Assembly: GCF_002109495.1 (NCBI RefSeq)
Contig: NZ_LVJN01000019.1
Coordinates: 62,001-126,000 of the forward strand
Reading direction: 5' to 3'
Length of the DNA: 64,000 nucleotides
DNA from: Magnetofaba australis IT-1
GTDB taxonomy: Bacteria; Pseudomonadota; Magnetococcia; Magnetococcales; Magnetococcaceae
The notes beneath the pieces are model-generated. The model had not been told where the DNA came from and did not search any database. It saw only the letters and a list, made by a program, of their open reading frames with translations. Positions 35,197-44,089 of the stretch are shown piece after piece. Numbering within the stretch: position 1 is the first letter of the stretch; each line of letters opens with the position of its first letter. The position numbers and the translations under genes are program-made.

Positions 35197-35244
35197 CTGA
35201 TATTTTGGTTTAGACGGTTGTCATGTTTCCGCTGAACCAGCACA

Positions 35245-35302
35245 TCACCAGCAGGTTGATGGAGAGGACGATTTTTGCGCTAAAAGAGAGGCGAGAGAGC
35301 AT
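35245..35302 (-). pseudogene. 5' fragment of the chemoreceptor gene
   Basis: On the minus strand, ATG at 35302 starts MLSRLSFSAKIVLSINLLV, after which the IS3 element begins. The next residues of the intact protein ([11 protein letters not shown]) continue at 33827 on the other side. Together they make a normal first membrane helix. This piece holds the original start and probably the promoter. Confidence 0.85.
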
Positions 35303-35593
35303 GTTAACGACGCCTTAATCTCCGGCGGCGCACTTATGAGACGGTGTTTAGAGGTCTGGCGCCACGCATGTAAGGTCAATAAAAGACCGGGGAAAGATGC
35401 AAATCATATCATTTCCGTCAAAGAGCGCAACGTGAACTTTTGCATGGCGATTTATAAACATTAATATAACTGCAACACGCATCCATCCGCGTTCACGAGT
35501 ACAGGATGACAATCGCGCACAGACGCCTGAAAATTGCATTTGTCACGCATTAAGCAATTGAATTATAATGATTGTCGTACATGCGACACGCCT
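35303..35593. other. AT-rich intergenic region, no gene supported
   Basis: About 290 AT-rich bases lie between the chemoreceptor start (minus strand, 35302) and the end of draT (35594). It should contain the chemoreceptor promoter. One short open frame of 63 codons on the minus strand has no ribosome site or recognisable motif, so it is not called. No clear terminator for draT was seen. Confidence 0.5.
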
Positions 35594-36460
35594 TTAAAGC
35601 GTGGTGATGCGCACCTCCAGCAAGCCGCCGATGACCAACACCTCCTCTTCGCCTTTGAGCATGCCGGGTAACAGATGGTTGTAGAAGAACACCTTGGTCA
35701 GCGGGATTTTGGCTTCCAGAATGTAGTCGCCAAACTCATCAGCGCGCTCACGCTCCTCTGAGAAGGAGCTGAGGTTATTCAGCAACACCACACGACGCCC
35801 CTTTTTCGCCTTGGCCAGCACTTCATACTGATCCACTGCGTTGACGCCGCGAAACAGCGGCCAGAACTCCTCCTCATCGCCAAAGCGCTTTTTCAGCTCG
35901 TATTGACAGTAGTGGTAGAGCACGTCCAGTTGCGATTCCAGCGCGCTGGTGCCATAGAGACCGGCGGACTGCATGGCAAGGAAGTTCTGGTAGGCCTCGC
36001 TCTCATAGTCATCCAGTTGGGTTTCATGGTAGCGCGGCAACAAGCCAAAGCGCGAAGCAACCCACCCTTTGAGCACCGCCGCCTCCCTGCCATCGGGATT
36101 GAACAGCCAACCGCGCAGCATGCGCAGGTAGTCGGCCTTGATGCGCTGCTTCTTGCCGCCGGGCGCATACCCCATCTCTTCCGGGTTCTTCAGCATGAAG
36201 GTGGCGTCCATGTAATCCATGAACAGTTTGGCGCGCTGGCCCGGGTTATCCAGCAGCTCCAAGGTTTGAAACAGCGTCTTGTGCAGCTCCAACACGCCGG
36301 TGAGAGCCAATGGCGCGGGCTTGCGCTGGTAGAGGAGCCCCCCCAAAGCGGCGGCGGGCAGGGTGCATCGGTTAAACAGACTGCGCGCGCGTTTGGGGAT
36401 CGCCAGATCCAGCTCGTCCAAATTGTCCACAACGCTACAATTGTTTGTGCTTTGTCGCAT
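35594..36460 (-). CDS. draT: dinitrogenase reductase ADP-ribosyltransferase (DraT)
   Basis: The 288-residue enzyme transfers ADP-ribose from NAD to Arg101 of the NifH protein and so switches nitrogenase off when ammonium or darkness/energy shortage is sensed. Family blocks are visible: SLFNRCTLPAAALGGLLYQR, KPAPLALTGVLELHKTLF, LFMDYMDATFML, RADYLRMLRGWLFNPDGRE (in slightly varied form) and KGWVASRFGLLPRYHE. It is divergent from nifH, the usual linkage. The reversing enzyme DraG is not in this window. The first codons overlap a NifA-site motif that probably serves nifH. Confidence 0.92.
   Translation of the reverse strand: MRQSTNNCSVVDNLDELDLAIPKRARSLFNRCTLPAAALGGLLYQRKPAPLALTGVLELHKTLFQTLELLDNPGQRAKLFMDYMDATFMLKNPEEMGYAPGGKKQRIKADYLRMLRGWLFNPDGREAAVLKGWVASRFGLLPRYHETQLDDYESEAYQNFLAMQSAGLYGTSALESQLDVLYHYCQYELKKRFGDEEEFWPLFRGVNAVDQYEVLAKAKKGRRVVLLNNLSSFSEERERADEFGDYILEAKIPLTKVFFYNHLLPGMLKGEEEVLVIGGLLEVRITTL
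36424..36439 (+). promoter_or_regulatory. NifA upstream activator site, distal (TGT-N10-ACA)
   Basis: TGT-CCACAACGCT-ACA matches the NifA consensus and lies about 108 bases before the -24 element of nifH. It is inside the first codons of draT. Confidence 0.7.
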
Positions 36461-36485
36461 TTGTCGCTTCGTGTCTGGGGGTTGT

Positions 36486-36501
36486 TGTTAGTAAAAAAAC
36501 A
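36486..36501 (+). promoter_or_regulatory. possible second NifA site (TGT-N10-ACA)
   Basis: TGT-TAGTAAAAAA-ACA fits the NifA pattern but is AT-rich and only about 40 bases before the -24 element, so chance occurrence is possible. Confidence 0.45.
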
Positions 36502-36536
36502 TAAATAAAAACAGTGCTCTAATAAAAATTTCAAAA

Positions 36537-36554
36537 TTGGCGCCGGGGTTGCGC
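36537..36554 (+). promoter_or_regulatory. sigma-54 promoter of nifH (-24/-12)
   Basis: TTGGCGCCGGGGTTGCGC has GG, ten bases, then GC, the -24/-12 signature of sigma-54 promoters. It lies about 95 bases before the nifH start and downstream of the NifA-like sites. Confidence 0.88.
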
Positions 36555-36635
36555 TAGTGAGGGGCAAGAAGCGAACCCCGCCGTGACCAACAGAGGCGCG
36601 GCTGACACATCATAAACGAATTCACGTTGAAATGA

Positions 36636-37529
<894 letters not shown>

Positions 37530-37566
37530 TCACGCGGATCGCGCTAAAATTCCGTATCACACGACT

Positions 37567-37625
37567 GCAGAGCCTGTTTCCCAAACCCGTCCTCGGACGG
37601 GGGCGGGAACTCTGCGCCGTTTTTT
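37567..37625 (+). terminator. terminator-like hairpin between nifH and nifD
   Basis: GCAGAG (37567-37572) pairs with CTCTGC (37610-37615), TTCCC with GGGAA inside it, and an inner perfect hairpin CCCGTCC-TC-GGACGGG lies at 37586-37601. Six T follow at 37620-37625. It ends just before the nifD ribosome site. It may be a partial terminator or an mRNA-protecting structure. Confidence 0.65.
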
Positions 37626-37646
37626 CCCATACCAGGAGTCCCATCC

Positions 37647-39089
37647 ATGTCTCAAGCTCTGACGCGTGAAGAAGCGCAAAGCCTGATCGACGAGGTCTTG
37701 GAGGTTTACCCCGAGAAGGCCAAGAAAGATCGCGCCAAGCACCTGACCCCCAACGACACCGGTCTGGAGTCAGCCAAGAAGTGCATTACCTCCAACCGTA
37801 AGTCCCTGCCTGGCGTGATGACCATCCGTGGTTGCGCCTACGCTGGCTCCAAAGGTGTGGTATGGGGTCCCATCAAGGACATGATCCACATCTCCCACGG
37901 TCCGGTGGGTTGCGGTCAGTACTCCCGCGCCGGTCGTCGTAACTACTATGTGGGCTACACCGGGGTTAACACCTACGGCACCATGAACTTCACCTCCGAC
38001 TTCCAAGAGAAGGACGTGGTGTTCGGCGGCGACAAGAAGCTCGAAAAGATGATCCACGAGATCAACGAGCTGTTCCCGCTGGTCAAAGGCGTTTCCGTGC
38101 AGTCCGAGTGCCCCATCGGTCTGATCGGCGACGACATCGAAGCGGTCGCCCGCAAGACCTCCGCCGCCATCGAAAAGCCGGTTGTGCCCGTGCGTTGCGA
38201 AGGTTTCCGCGGCGTGTCCCAGTCCCTGGGTCACCACATCGCCAACGACGCCGTGCGCGACTGGGTGCTGGACAACCGTGAAGGCAAGCTGCCCGAAGCC
38301 GGCCCCTACGACGTGGCCATCATCGGCGACTACAACATCGGCGGCGACGCCTGGTCCTCGCGCATCCTGCTCGAAGAGATGGGCCTGAACGTCAAAGCGC
38401 AGTGGTCCGGCGACGGCACCCTGGCCGAGATGGAGAACACCCCCTCGGTCAAGCTGAACCTGATCCACTGCTACCGCTCCATGAACTACATCTCCCGTCA
38501 CATGGAAGCCAAGTTCGGCATTCCCTGGATGGAGTACAACTTCTTTGGTCCCACCAAGGTTGCCGAGTCGCTGCGCGCCATTGCCGCCAACTTCGACGAC
38601 AAGATCAAAGAAGGCGCCGAGCGCGTGATCGCCAAGTACACCCCGATCATGGAAGCGGTCATCGCCAAGTATCGTCCCCGTCTGGAAGGCAAGAAAGTGA
38701 TGCTGTACGTGGGTGGTCTGCGCCCCCGTCACGTCATCGGCGCCTACGAAGATCTGGGCATGGAAGTGGTGGGCACCGGTTACGAATTCGCCCACAACGA
38801 CGACTACGATCGCACCATCCCCGAGATGAAAGACGCCACCCTGATCTATGACGACGTCACCGGCTACGAGCTGGAGAAGTTCGTTGAGCGCGTCAAGCCC
38901 GACCTGGTCGGCTCCGGCATCAAAGAGAAGTACGTGTTCCAGAAAATGGGCATCCCCTTCCGTCAGATGCACTCCTGGGACTACTCCGGTCCTTACCACG
39001 GCTATGACGGCTTCGCCATCTTCGCTCGCGACATGGATATGACTGTGAACAATCCGTGCTGGAGCCAGATGAAGGCGCCTTGGAAGTAA
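37647..39089 (+). CDS. nifD: nitrogenase molybdenum-iron protein alpha chain NifD
   Basis: The 480-residue alpha subunit of MoFe protein holds FeMo-cofactor, where N2 is reduced. P-cluster ligands are C63 (RGCAYAG), C89 (PVGCGQ) and C155 (SECPIG). The FeMo-co ligands are the Cys in IHCYRSMNY (about residue 276) and H442 in [17 protein letters not shown] lies before the ATG at 37647. The length is close to other NifD proteins. It is followed by a 219-base spacer with strong hairpins and then nifK. Confidence 0.98.
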   Translation: MSQALTREEAQSLIDEVLEVYPEKAKKDRAKHLTPNDTGLESAKKCITSNRKSLPGVMTIRGCAYAGSKGVVWGPIKDMIHISHGPVGCGQYSRAGRRNYYVGYTGVNTYGTMNFTSDFQEKDVVFGGDKKLEKMIHEINELFPLVKGVSVQSECPIGLIGDDIEAVARKTSAAIEKPVVPVRCEGFRGVSQSLGHHIANDAVRDWVLDNREGKLPEAGPYDVAIIGDYNIGGDAWSSRILLEEMGLNVKAQWSGDGTLAEMENTPSVKLNLIHCYRSMNYISRHMEAKFGIPWMEYNFFGPTKVAESLRAIAANFDDKIKEGAERVIAKYTPIMEAVIAKYRPRLEGKKVMLYVGGLRPRHVIGAYEDLGMEVVGTGYEFAHNDDYDRTIPEMKDATLIYDDVTGYELEKFVERVKPDLVGSGIKEKYVFQKMGIPFRQMHSWDYSGPYHGYDGFAIFARDMDMTVNNPCWSQMKAPWK

Positions 39090-39165
39090 GGATCTGCGGA
39101 TCCTGACCCGCTTGTCCCGGCAGCCGCCCTCTGGGCGCCGGGTGGGTCAACGCCATTCCCTCGGT

Positions 39166-39226
39166 TGGGGAGAGGCATCCGGTTGACGGACCGCGCGCGC
39201 CGCGCGCGGTCCGGTCGGACTCCCCA
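39166..39226. other. strong hairpin in the nifD-nifK spacer
   Basis: A perfect 11-bp stem (GGACCGCGCGC, GCC loop, complement) at 39188-39212 is nested inside TGGGGAG (39166-39172) paired with CTCCCCA (39220-39226). No T run follows. The spacer of 219 bases is unusually long for nifDK and the structure may affect the ratio of the two subunits. Confidence 0.7.
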
Positions 39227-39308
39227 TGCCTGCCGCAAGCGGGCGACAAACTCAACTTTAACGTGATCCCGATGTCCACGGATTAGTGGCGCGGGAAGCG
39301 AGGACGTC

Positions 39309-40886
39309 ATGGGTAACACCGTCGAAGAGACCAAACCGTGTTTTCCGTTGTTCCGCGATGAGGAATACAAAGAGATCCTCAAGAACAAAGCGGACAAATT
39401 CGAAGAAAAAGCCGACATGGGCAAGCTGGAAGAGATGTTCCAGTGGACCACGACGGAAGAGTACAAAGAGCTGAACTTCAAGCGCGAAGCGCTGACCGTC
39501 AACCCGGCCAAAGCGTGCCAGCCCCTGGGCGCGGTGCTCTGCTCCCTGGGCTTCCAGGGCACCCTGCCTTACGTGCACGGCTCGCAAGGTTGCGTGGCCT
39601 ACTTCCGCACCTACTTCAACCGTCACTTCAAAGAGCCGGTGGCCTGTGTTTCCGACTCCATGACGGAAGACGCTGCGGTGTTCGGCGGCCACAAGAACAT
39701 GGATGCCGGTCTGGAGAACGCTCTGGCCCTGTACAAGCCCGAGATGATCGCCGTTAGCACCACCTGCATGGCGGAAGTGATCGGCGACGACCTGCACGCC
39801 TTCATCACCAACGCCAAGAAGCGCGGCGCGATCCCCGAAGAGTACCCGGTTCCTTCGGCTCACACCCCCAGCTTCGTCGGCTCCCACACCACCGGTTGGG
39901 ACAACATGCTCGAAGGCATCGTCCGCTACTTCACCGTGGACAAGGCCAACAATGGCCAGATCGAAAAGGGCTCCAACGGCAAGATCAATCTGGTCCCCGG
40001 TTTCGAGACCTACCTGGGCAGCTACCGCACCCTCAAGCGCTACATGCAAGAGATGGGCGTGGGTTACACCCTGCTGTCTGATCCCACTGAAGTGCTGGAC
40101 ACCCCGGCTGACGGCGAGTACCGCATGTACTCCACCGGCACCACCATCGATGAAGTCAAGGATTGCGGCAACGCCATCGATACTCTGCTGCTGCAACCCT
40201 GGGGCTTGATCAAGACCAAGAAGTACTTCACCGAGACCCTCGAGCACGACTGCACTGCGGTGCACCCCCCCATGGGTCTGGGTTGGACTGACGAGTTCCT
40301 GATGAAGGTCTCCGAGCTGACCGGCAAGCCCATCCCGGCTTCCATCGAGCTGGAGCGCGGTCGTCTGGTCGACATGATCACCGACTCCCACTCCTGGCTG
40401 CACGGCAAGACCTTCAGCATCTACGGCGACGCCGACTTCGTGATGGGCATGTGCAACTTCATGATGGAGTTGGGCGCCGAGCCCAAGCACGTGCTGGTGA
40501 ACCACGCCAACAAGCGTTTCGCCAAGCAGTTGAGCAAAATGCTCAAGGACAACCCCTACGGTCAGCAAGCCGAAGTGCACATTCAGAAAGACCTGTGGCA
40601 CTTCCGTTCGCTGCTGTTCACCGATCGCCCCGACTTCATGATCGGCAACAGCTACGGCAAATTCATGGAGCGCGACACTGCGCACAAGGGCCCCGAGCAC
40701 GAAGTCAAACTGATTCGCATCGGCTTCCCCATCCATGACCGTCACCACCTGCATCGGAATTCGATCCTGGGTTACGACGGCGCCATGTACATCCTCACCA
40801 CCCTGGTCAACGCGGTGCTCGAGGATCTGGACAGCAAGACCAAGGGCTACGGCACCACCGACTACAACTTCGACCTCGTCCGCTAA
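39309..40886 (+). CDS. nifK: nitrogenase molybdenum-iron protein beta chain NifK
   Basis: The 525-residue beta subunit completes the alpha2-beta2 MoFe protein and shares the P-cluster. Its ligand region is present: KACQPLGAVLCSLGF, HGSQGCVAYF and STTCMAEVIGDD. The N-terminal extension (EETKPCFPLFRDEEYKEIL) is typical of NifK. The ATG at 39309 follows GCGAGGA. The last 12 bases before nifT carry an AAGGAG site. The gene is full length. Confidence 0.98.
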   Translation: MGNTVEETKPCFPLFRDEEYKEILKNKADKFEEKADMGKLEEMFQWTTTEEYKELNFKREALTVNPAKACQPLGAVLCSLGFQGTLPYVHGSQGCVAYFRTYFNRHFKEPVACVSDSMTEDAAVFGGHKNMDAGLENALALYKPEMIAVSTTCMAEVIGDDLHAFITNAKKRGAIPEEYPVPSAHTPSFVGSHTTGWDNMLEGIVRYFTVDKANNGQIEKGSNGKINLVPGFETYLGSYRTLKRYMQEMGVGYTLLSDPTEVLDTPADGEYRMYSTGTTIDEVKDCGNAIDTLLLQPWGLIKTKKYFTETLEHDCTAVHPPMGLGWTDEFLMKVSELTGKPIPASIELERGRLVDMITDSHSWLHGKTFSIYGDADFVMGMCNFMMELGAEPKHVLVNHANKRFAKQLSKMLKDNPYGQQAEVHIQKDLWHFRSLLFTDRPDFMIGNSYGKFMERDTAHKGPEHEVKLIRIGFPIHDRHHLHRNSILGYDGAMYILTTLVNAVLEDLDSKTKGYGTTDYNFDLVR

Positions 40887-40897
40887 GGAGCGAATCG

Positions 40898-41110
40898 ATG
40901 CCCAAAGTGATGCTGCGCGTGGACCCCGAGGGTGTCATGACCTGCTACGTGCCCAAGAAAGACTTGGAAGCGAAGGTGGTCTCCCTGGAGTTCGACAGCG
41001 ATGAAAAGTGGGGCGGACGTATGGAGTTGGATGATGGGGAGGCGTTGATGATCGACCCCATGCCCAAACCCAATCTTCCGACAGAACTGCGCGCCAAGCG
41101 CGCAGAATAA
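40898..41110 (+). CDS. nifT: NifT/FixU family protein
   Basis: The 70-residue protein matches the short NifT family (MLRVDPEGVMTCYVPKKDLE, KWGGRMELDDGEALMIDP). Its role is minor and still unclear; it is nearly always found after nifK. It starts 11 bases after the nifK stop with an AAGGAG site and ends before a strong terminator. Confidence 0.92.
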   Translation: MPKVMLRVDPEGVMTCYVPKKDLEAKVVSLEFDSDEKWGGRMELDDGEALMIDPMPKPNLPTELRAKRAE

Positions 41111-41122
41111 AGTCAGCCTTTC

Positions 41123-41151
41123 CGGGGGCCGCCTCGCGGCCCCCGTTTTTT
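41123..41151 (+). terminator. rho-independent terminator after nifT
   Basis: CGGGGGCCGC, loop CTC, and its complement are followed by six T. It closes nifHDKT. Confidence 0.92.
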
Positions 41152-41199
41152 ATGTCATAATGTTTGTCTGTTTTCTTCCTGCCTGCATGGAGATCTCCC

Positions 41200-41919
41200 A
41201 TGGCCAAGAACATCGAACTGGCGCTGCGCATCGGCGTGGCGGCGCGCGACCTGCCTGGAATTGAGTCCAAAACCCTGGTGGCGGCTCTCGAAGAGATGGT
41301 GGGTGCGCCGTTTTCCGCGCACAAGTTCTCCAAGATCACCCCGGAGATGCTGGCGCAGACGCTGGGCCTTGAGGTGAATGAGGGCGTGACCGCAGCGGCG
41401 CGCTGCTTGGCTGATGGATTGGATGACAACGTGGCCAAGGCGCTGGCGCCGCAATATGGGCAGAAGCCCAAAGCGGAAGGCTCGGTGCGGGTGGCGTTCG
41501 CCTCCAACAAAGAGGGCCAGATGGACGGCCACTTCGGCTCCTGCAAACAGTTTATTGTCTATGACATCACCGCCGACTCCGCCGAGATGGTGGAGAGCCG
41601 CGGCACCCTGCACCTGTTGGTGGAGGACAGCGATCCGGATCCCGCCGTCAAGAACACCGAGCGCGCGCGCATGATGTCCGACTGCGACCTGATGTACCTG
41701 TGCTCTATTGGCGGTCCGGCGGCGGCCAAGGTGGTGCGTTCGGGCGCCCACCCGCTGAAGATTCCCACCGGCGGCGCCATTGACGAATTGATCGCCGGGT
41801 TGCAGGAGAAGATCCGCAACAATCCGCCGCCGTGGTTGGCCAAAGCCATGGGGATTCAACCGACCCTGTCGTTCACCGATGAGGATGACGATTGGGACGA
41901 GGAGGATGACGCGGCGTAA
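41200..41919 (+). CDS. nifY: FeMo-cofactor-binding protein NifY/NafY type
   Basis: The 239-residue protein starts at ATG 41200 (GGAGAT before it). The C-terminal part (about residues 90-215) is the NifX/NifB-type cofactor-binding domain with VRVAFASNKEGQMDGHFGSCKQFIVYDI, the conserved HFG loop and IGGPAAAKVVRSGAHP. An N-terminal domain of about 90 residues (ALRIGVAARDLPGI) is the NifY/NafY-specific part. The very acidic tail (DEDDDWDEED) is notable. It would hold FeMo-cofactor or apo-dinitrogenase during maturation. It follows the nifT terminator, so it needs read-through or its own promoter, which was not found. Confidence 0.88.
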   Translation: MAKNIELALRIGVAARDLPGIESKTLVAALEEMVGAPFSAHKFSKITPEMLAQTLGLEVNEGVTAAARCLADGLDDNVAKALAPQYGQKPKAEGSVRVAFASNKEGQMDGHFGSCKQFIVYDITADSAEMVESRGTLHLLVEDSDPDPAVKNTERARMMSDCDLMYLCSIGGPAAAKVVRSGAHPLKIPTGGAIDELIAGLQEKIRNNPPPWLAKAMGIQPTLSFTDEDDDWDEEDDAA

Positions 41920-41960
41920 AGCGTTGTTGTAAATGCAGTCACCCAGTGATGGGATCAGGC

Positions 41961-41992
41961 AAAAAGGCGAGTCCGCAGGGCTCGCCTTTTTT
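41961..41992 (+). terminator. rho-independent terminator after nifY
   Basis: AAAAAGGCGAGTCC pairs with its complement around a GCA loop (one G-T pair), followed by T. It separates nifY from the acetolactate-synthase-like gene. Confidence 0.9.
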
Positions 41993-42127
41993 GTTTGTCC
42001 GTGCTTGGCGCGGGTGACACAGAGTGTTGAACGAAATCTGTGTTTATGTGGTCATTAAGGAGGAGGGCGGAGTATCGGTTTGACCATGCGACGCAGGGCG
42101 TCGCCACACACAAAACGGGGGATGAAT

Positions 42128-43795
42128 ATGGAGACGGACGCCGCTGAGTCCATCAAGGGCTCGGACCTGCTGGTGCGTTGTTTGGAAGCGCAAGGGGTGG
42201 AGTATATCTTTGCCGTGCCCGGCGAGGAGAATCTGGATTTTCTGGAATCGCTGCGCAGCAGCAGCATCAAGCTGATTGTGACGCGGCATGAGCAGGGCGC
42301 AGCGTTCATGGCCGCCACCTATGGGCGCTTGACAGGGCGCCCGGCGGTGGCGCTCTCCACCTTGGGGCCGGGGGCGACCAATTTGACCACCGGCGTGGCC
42401 TACGCCCAGTTGGGCGGCATGCCGCTGGTGGTGCTCACTGGTCAGAAACCCATCAAACGCAGCAAGCAGGGGCGGTTTCAGATTATCGACGTGGTGGCGA
42501 CGTTGGAGCCCATCACCAAATTCGCCGAGCAGATCCCGTCGGCGGACAAGATCCCCTGCATGGTCTCCGAGGCGTTCCGACGCGCCGAGGAGCAGCGTCC
42601 CGGCGCGGTGCATCTGGAGTTGCCGGAGGATATCGCCCGCGAGCGCAGCGATAACTGCCATATGGCCAAAGTGTGGTTGCGACGCCCACAGCCAGACCCC
42701 ATCGCCATCGAACGCGCCGCCAAGCGCATCATGGAGGCCAAGCGTCCGCTGTTGATGCTGGCCGCCGGGGCCAATCGCCGCCGCGTGTCGGATAGTCTAC
42801 AGGCGCTGGTGGATAAAACCGGCATCCCGTTTTTCAATACGCAGATGGGCAAGGGGGTGCTTGATGAGCGCCAAGAGACCTTCCTCGGCACGGCGGCGCT
42901 GACCGAGGGGGATTACCTGCACTGCGCCATCGACCGCGCCGACCTGATCATCGCCGTGGGCCACGATGTGATGGAGAAGCCGCCGGCCATCATGGGCCAT
43001 CGCGGTTACGCGCGGGTGATCCACATCAACTTCTACGCCGCCGAGGTGGATGACGTCTACTACCCCACGCTGGAGGTGATCGGCGATGTGGCGGGCAGCA
43101 TCGAGCGGCTGGTGGAGCAGGTGACGCCGCAGCCCCACTGGGATTTCGATTACTACCACAAGGTTGGTCGTGAGAATCGTCTGCGCATCGCCGAGCGCGG
43201 CGATTCCGACGACTTCCCCATCAAACCGCAACGTTTCATTCGCGATCTGCGCACGGCCATGCCCGAAGATGGCATCCTGACCCTGGATAACGGCATCTAC
43301 AAAATCTGGGTGGCGCGCAACTACCTGGCCTATCAACGCAATACGGTACTGCTGGATAACGCGTTGGCGACCATGGGCGCCGGGTTGCCGTCGGCCATTG
43401 GGGCCAAAATCACCTGCCCGGAGCGAAAGGTGGCAGCGGTGTGCGGCGACGGCGGTTTCATGATGAACAGTCAGGAGCTGGAGACGGCGGTGCGGCTGAA
43501 GCTGGATCTGGTGGTGATCATCCTGCGCGATGACGCCTACGGCATGATCAAGTGGAAGCAGGAGGCGATGGGGTTTGAATCGTTTGGTCTGGACTACGGC
43601 AACCCGGACTTCGTCCAGTACGCCAACAGCTACGGCGCCCATGGCTGTCGTGTGGAGAGCGCTGACCAGTTTGGACCGATGTTGACCCAGTGTTTGCAGA
43701 CCCCCGGGGTGCATGTGATCGACCTGCCGGTGGACTACAGTGAGAACCAGCGTGTGCTCACCGAGGAGCTGGCGCACAAGGAGTGTCTGCTCTGA
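42128..43795 (+). CDS. thiamine-diphosphate enzyme, acetolactate synthase large-subunit-like
   Basis: The 555-residue protein has the three-domain ThDP fold. The catalytic Glu lies in TRHEQGAAFMA, and the thiamine-binding block GDGGFMMNSQELETA ends in LRDDAYGMIKW. The N-terminal EYIFAVPGEENLDFLESL and KRSKQGRFQIIDVV closely fit acetolactate synthase (AlsS/IlvB-like) proteins that join two pyruvates. The ATG at 42128 has GGGG six bases upstream; the one at 42122 overlaps that site. No small subunit gene follows. It stands between the nif unit and IS110-type copy 2. A link to nitrogen fixation is not evident. Other ThDP carboligases or decarboxylases remain possible. Confidence 0.82.
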   Translation: METDAAESIKGSDLLVRCLEAQGVEYIFAVPGEENLDFLESLRSSSIKLIVTRHEQGAAFMAATYGRLTGRPAVALSTLGPGATNLTTGVAYAQLGGMPLVVLTGQKPIKRSKQGRFQIIDVVATLEPITKFAEQIPSADKIPCMVSEAFRRAEEQRPGAVHLELPEDIARERSDNCHMAKVWLRRPQPDPIAIERAAKRIMEAKRPLLMLAAGANRRRVSDSLQALVDKTGIPFFNTQMGKGVLDERQETFLGTAALTEGDYLHCAIDRADLIIAVGHDVMEKPPAIMGHRGYARVIHINFYAAEVDDVYYPTLEVIGDVAGSIERLVEQVTPQPHWDFDYYHKVGRENRLRIAERGDSDDFPIKPQRFIRDLRTAMPEDGILTLDNGIYKIWVARNYLAYQRNTVLLDNALATMGAGLPSAIGAKITCPERKVAAVCGDGGFMMNSQELETAVRLKLDLVVIILRDDAYGMIKWKQEAMGFESFGLDYGNPDFVQYANSYGAHGCRVESADQFGPMLTQCLQTPGVHVIDLPVDYSENQRVLTEELAHKECLL

Positions 43796-43849
43796 TATAG
43801 TCACCGCAATTCAGAATTGCACAGGCTCCTCAATGTTTGTGTGACACAG

Positions 43850-43992
43850 GTAAAGCTTGCGCTGACTATTGGCCTCCGGCTGGCCGGAGACGGGATTGAT
43901 TCGGGCCATCCATGGCCCTCACCCTGCGGGCTCGCTGCGCGAGTCCGATTTGGCCATCCTGCCAAATCGTCATAGGGTCTGTGACCCTTAAG
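43850..43992 (+). repeat. hairpin-array (REP/BIME-like) repeat upstream of IS110-type copy 2
   Basis: It has the same order of hairpins as at 4317-4456, here on the plus strand. A CCGGC stem near 43877, GGGCCATCCATGGCCC at about 43910, a GGGCTCG stem, GATTTGGC-GCCAAATC at about 43947-43967, and AGGGTC-GACCCT just before the shared element end. Compared with the other copies, several stems changed both sides together. Confidence 0.72.
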
Positions 43993-44089
43993 CGGGTGTA
44001 ATGGAATGGTCCGCTCCGCTACCCAAACGGCCTCGCAATGGGCCAAGATGGTGGTGTGTTTTTCCATCTAAACGGAGTCGGAGCGGACC

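Larger units (their letters stand above)
33828..35244 (+). mobile_element. IS3-family insertion sequence
   Basis: The 1417-bp element has imperfect terminal repeats. The left end reads TGTTTCGGTTCAG and continues to ATGACAA. The right end, read inward, gives TGTGCTGGTTCAG with the same spacing to ATGACAA. It carries orfA and orfB in the order and -1 frame relation of IS3 elements. It interrupts the chemoreceptor gene and is flanked by 4-bp repeats TCAC. Confidence 0.9.

Noticed and set aside
35348-35539. 63-codon minus-strand frame between the chemoreceptor fragment and draT
   Set aside because: No ribosome site, no motif, and an unlikely amino acid mix.
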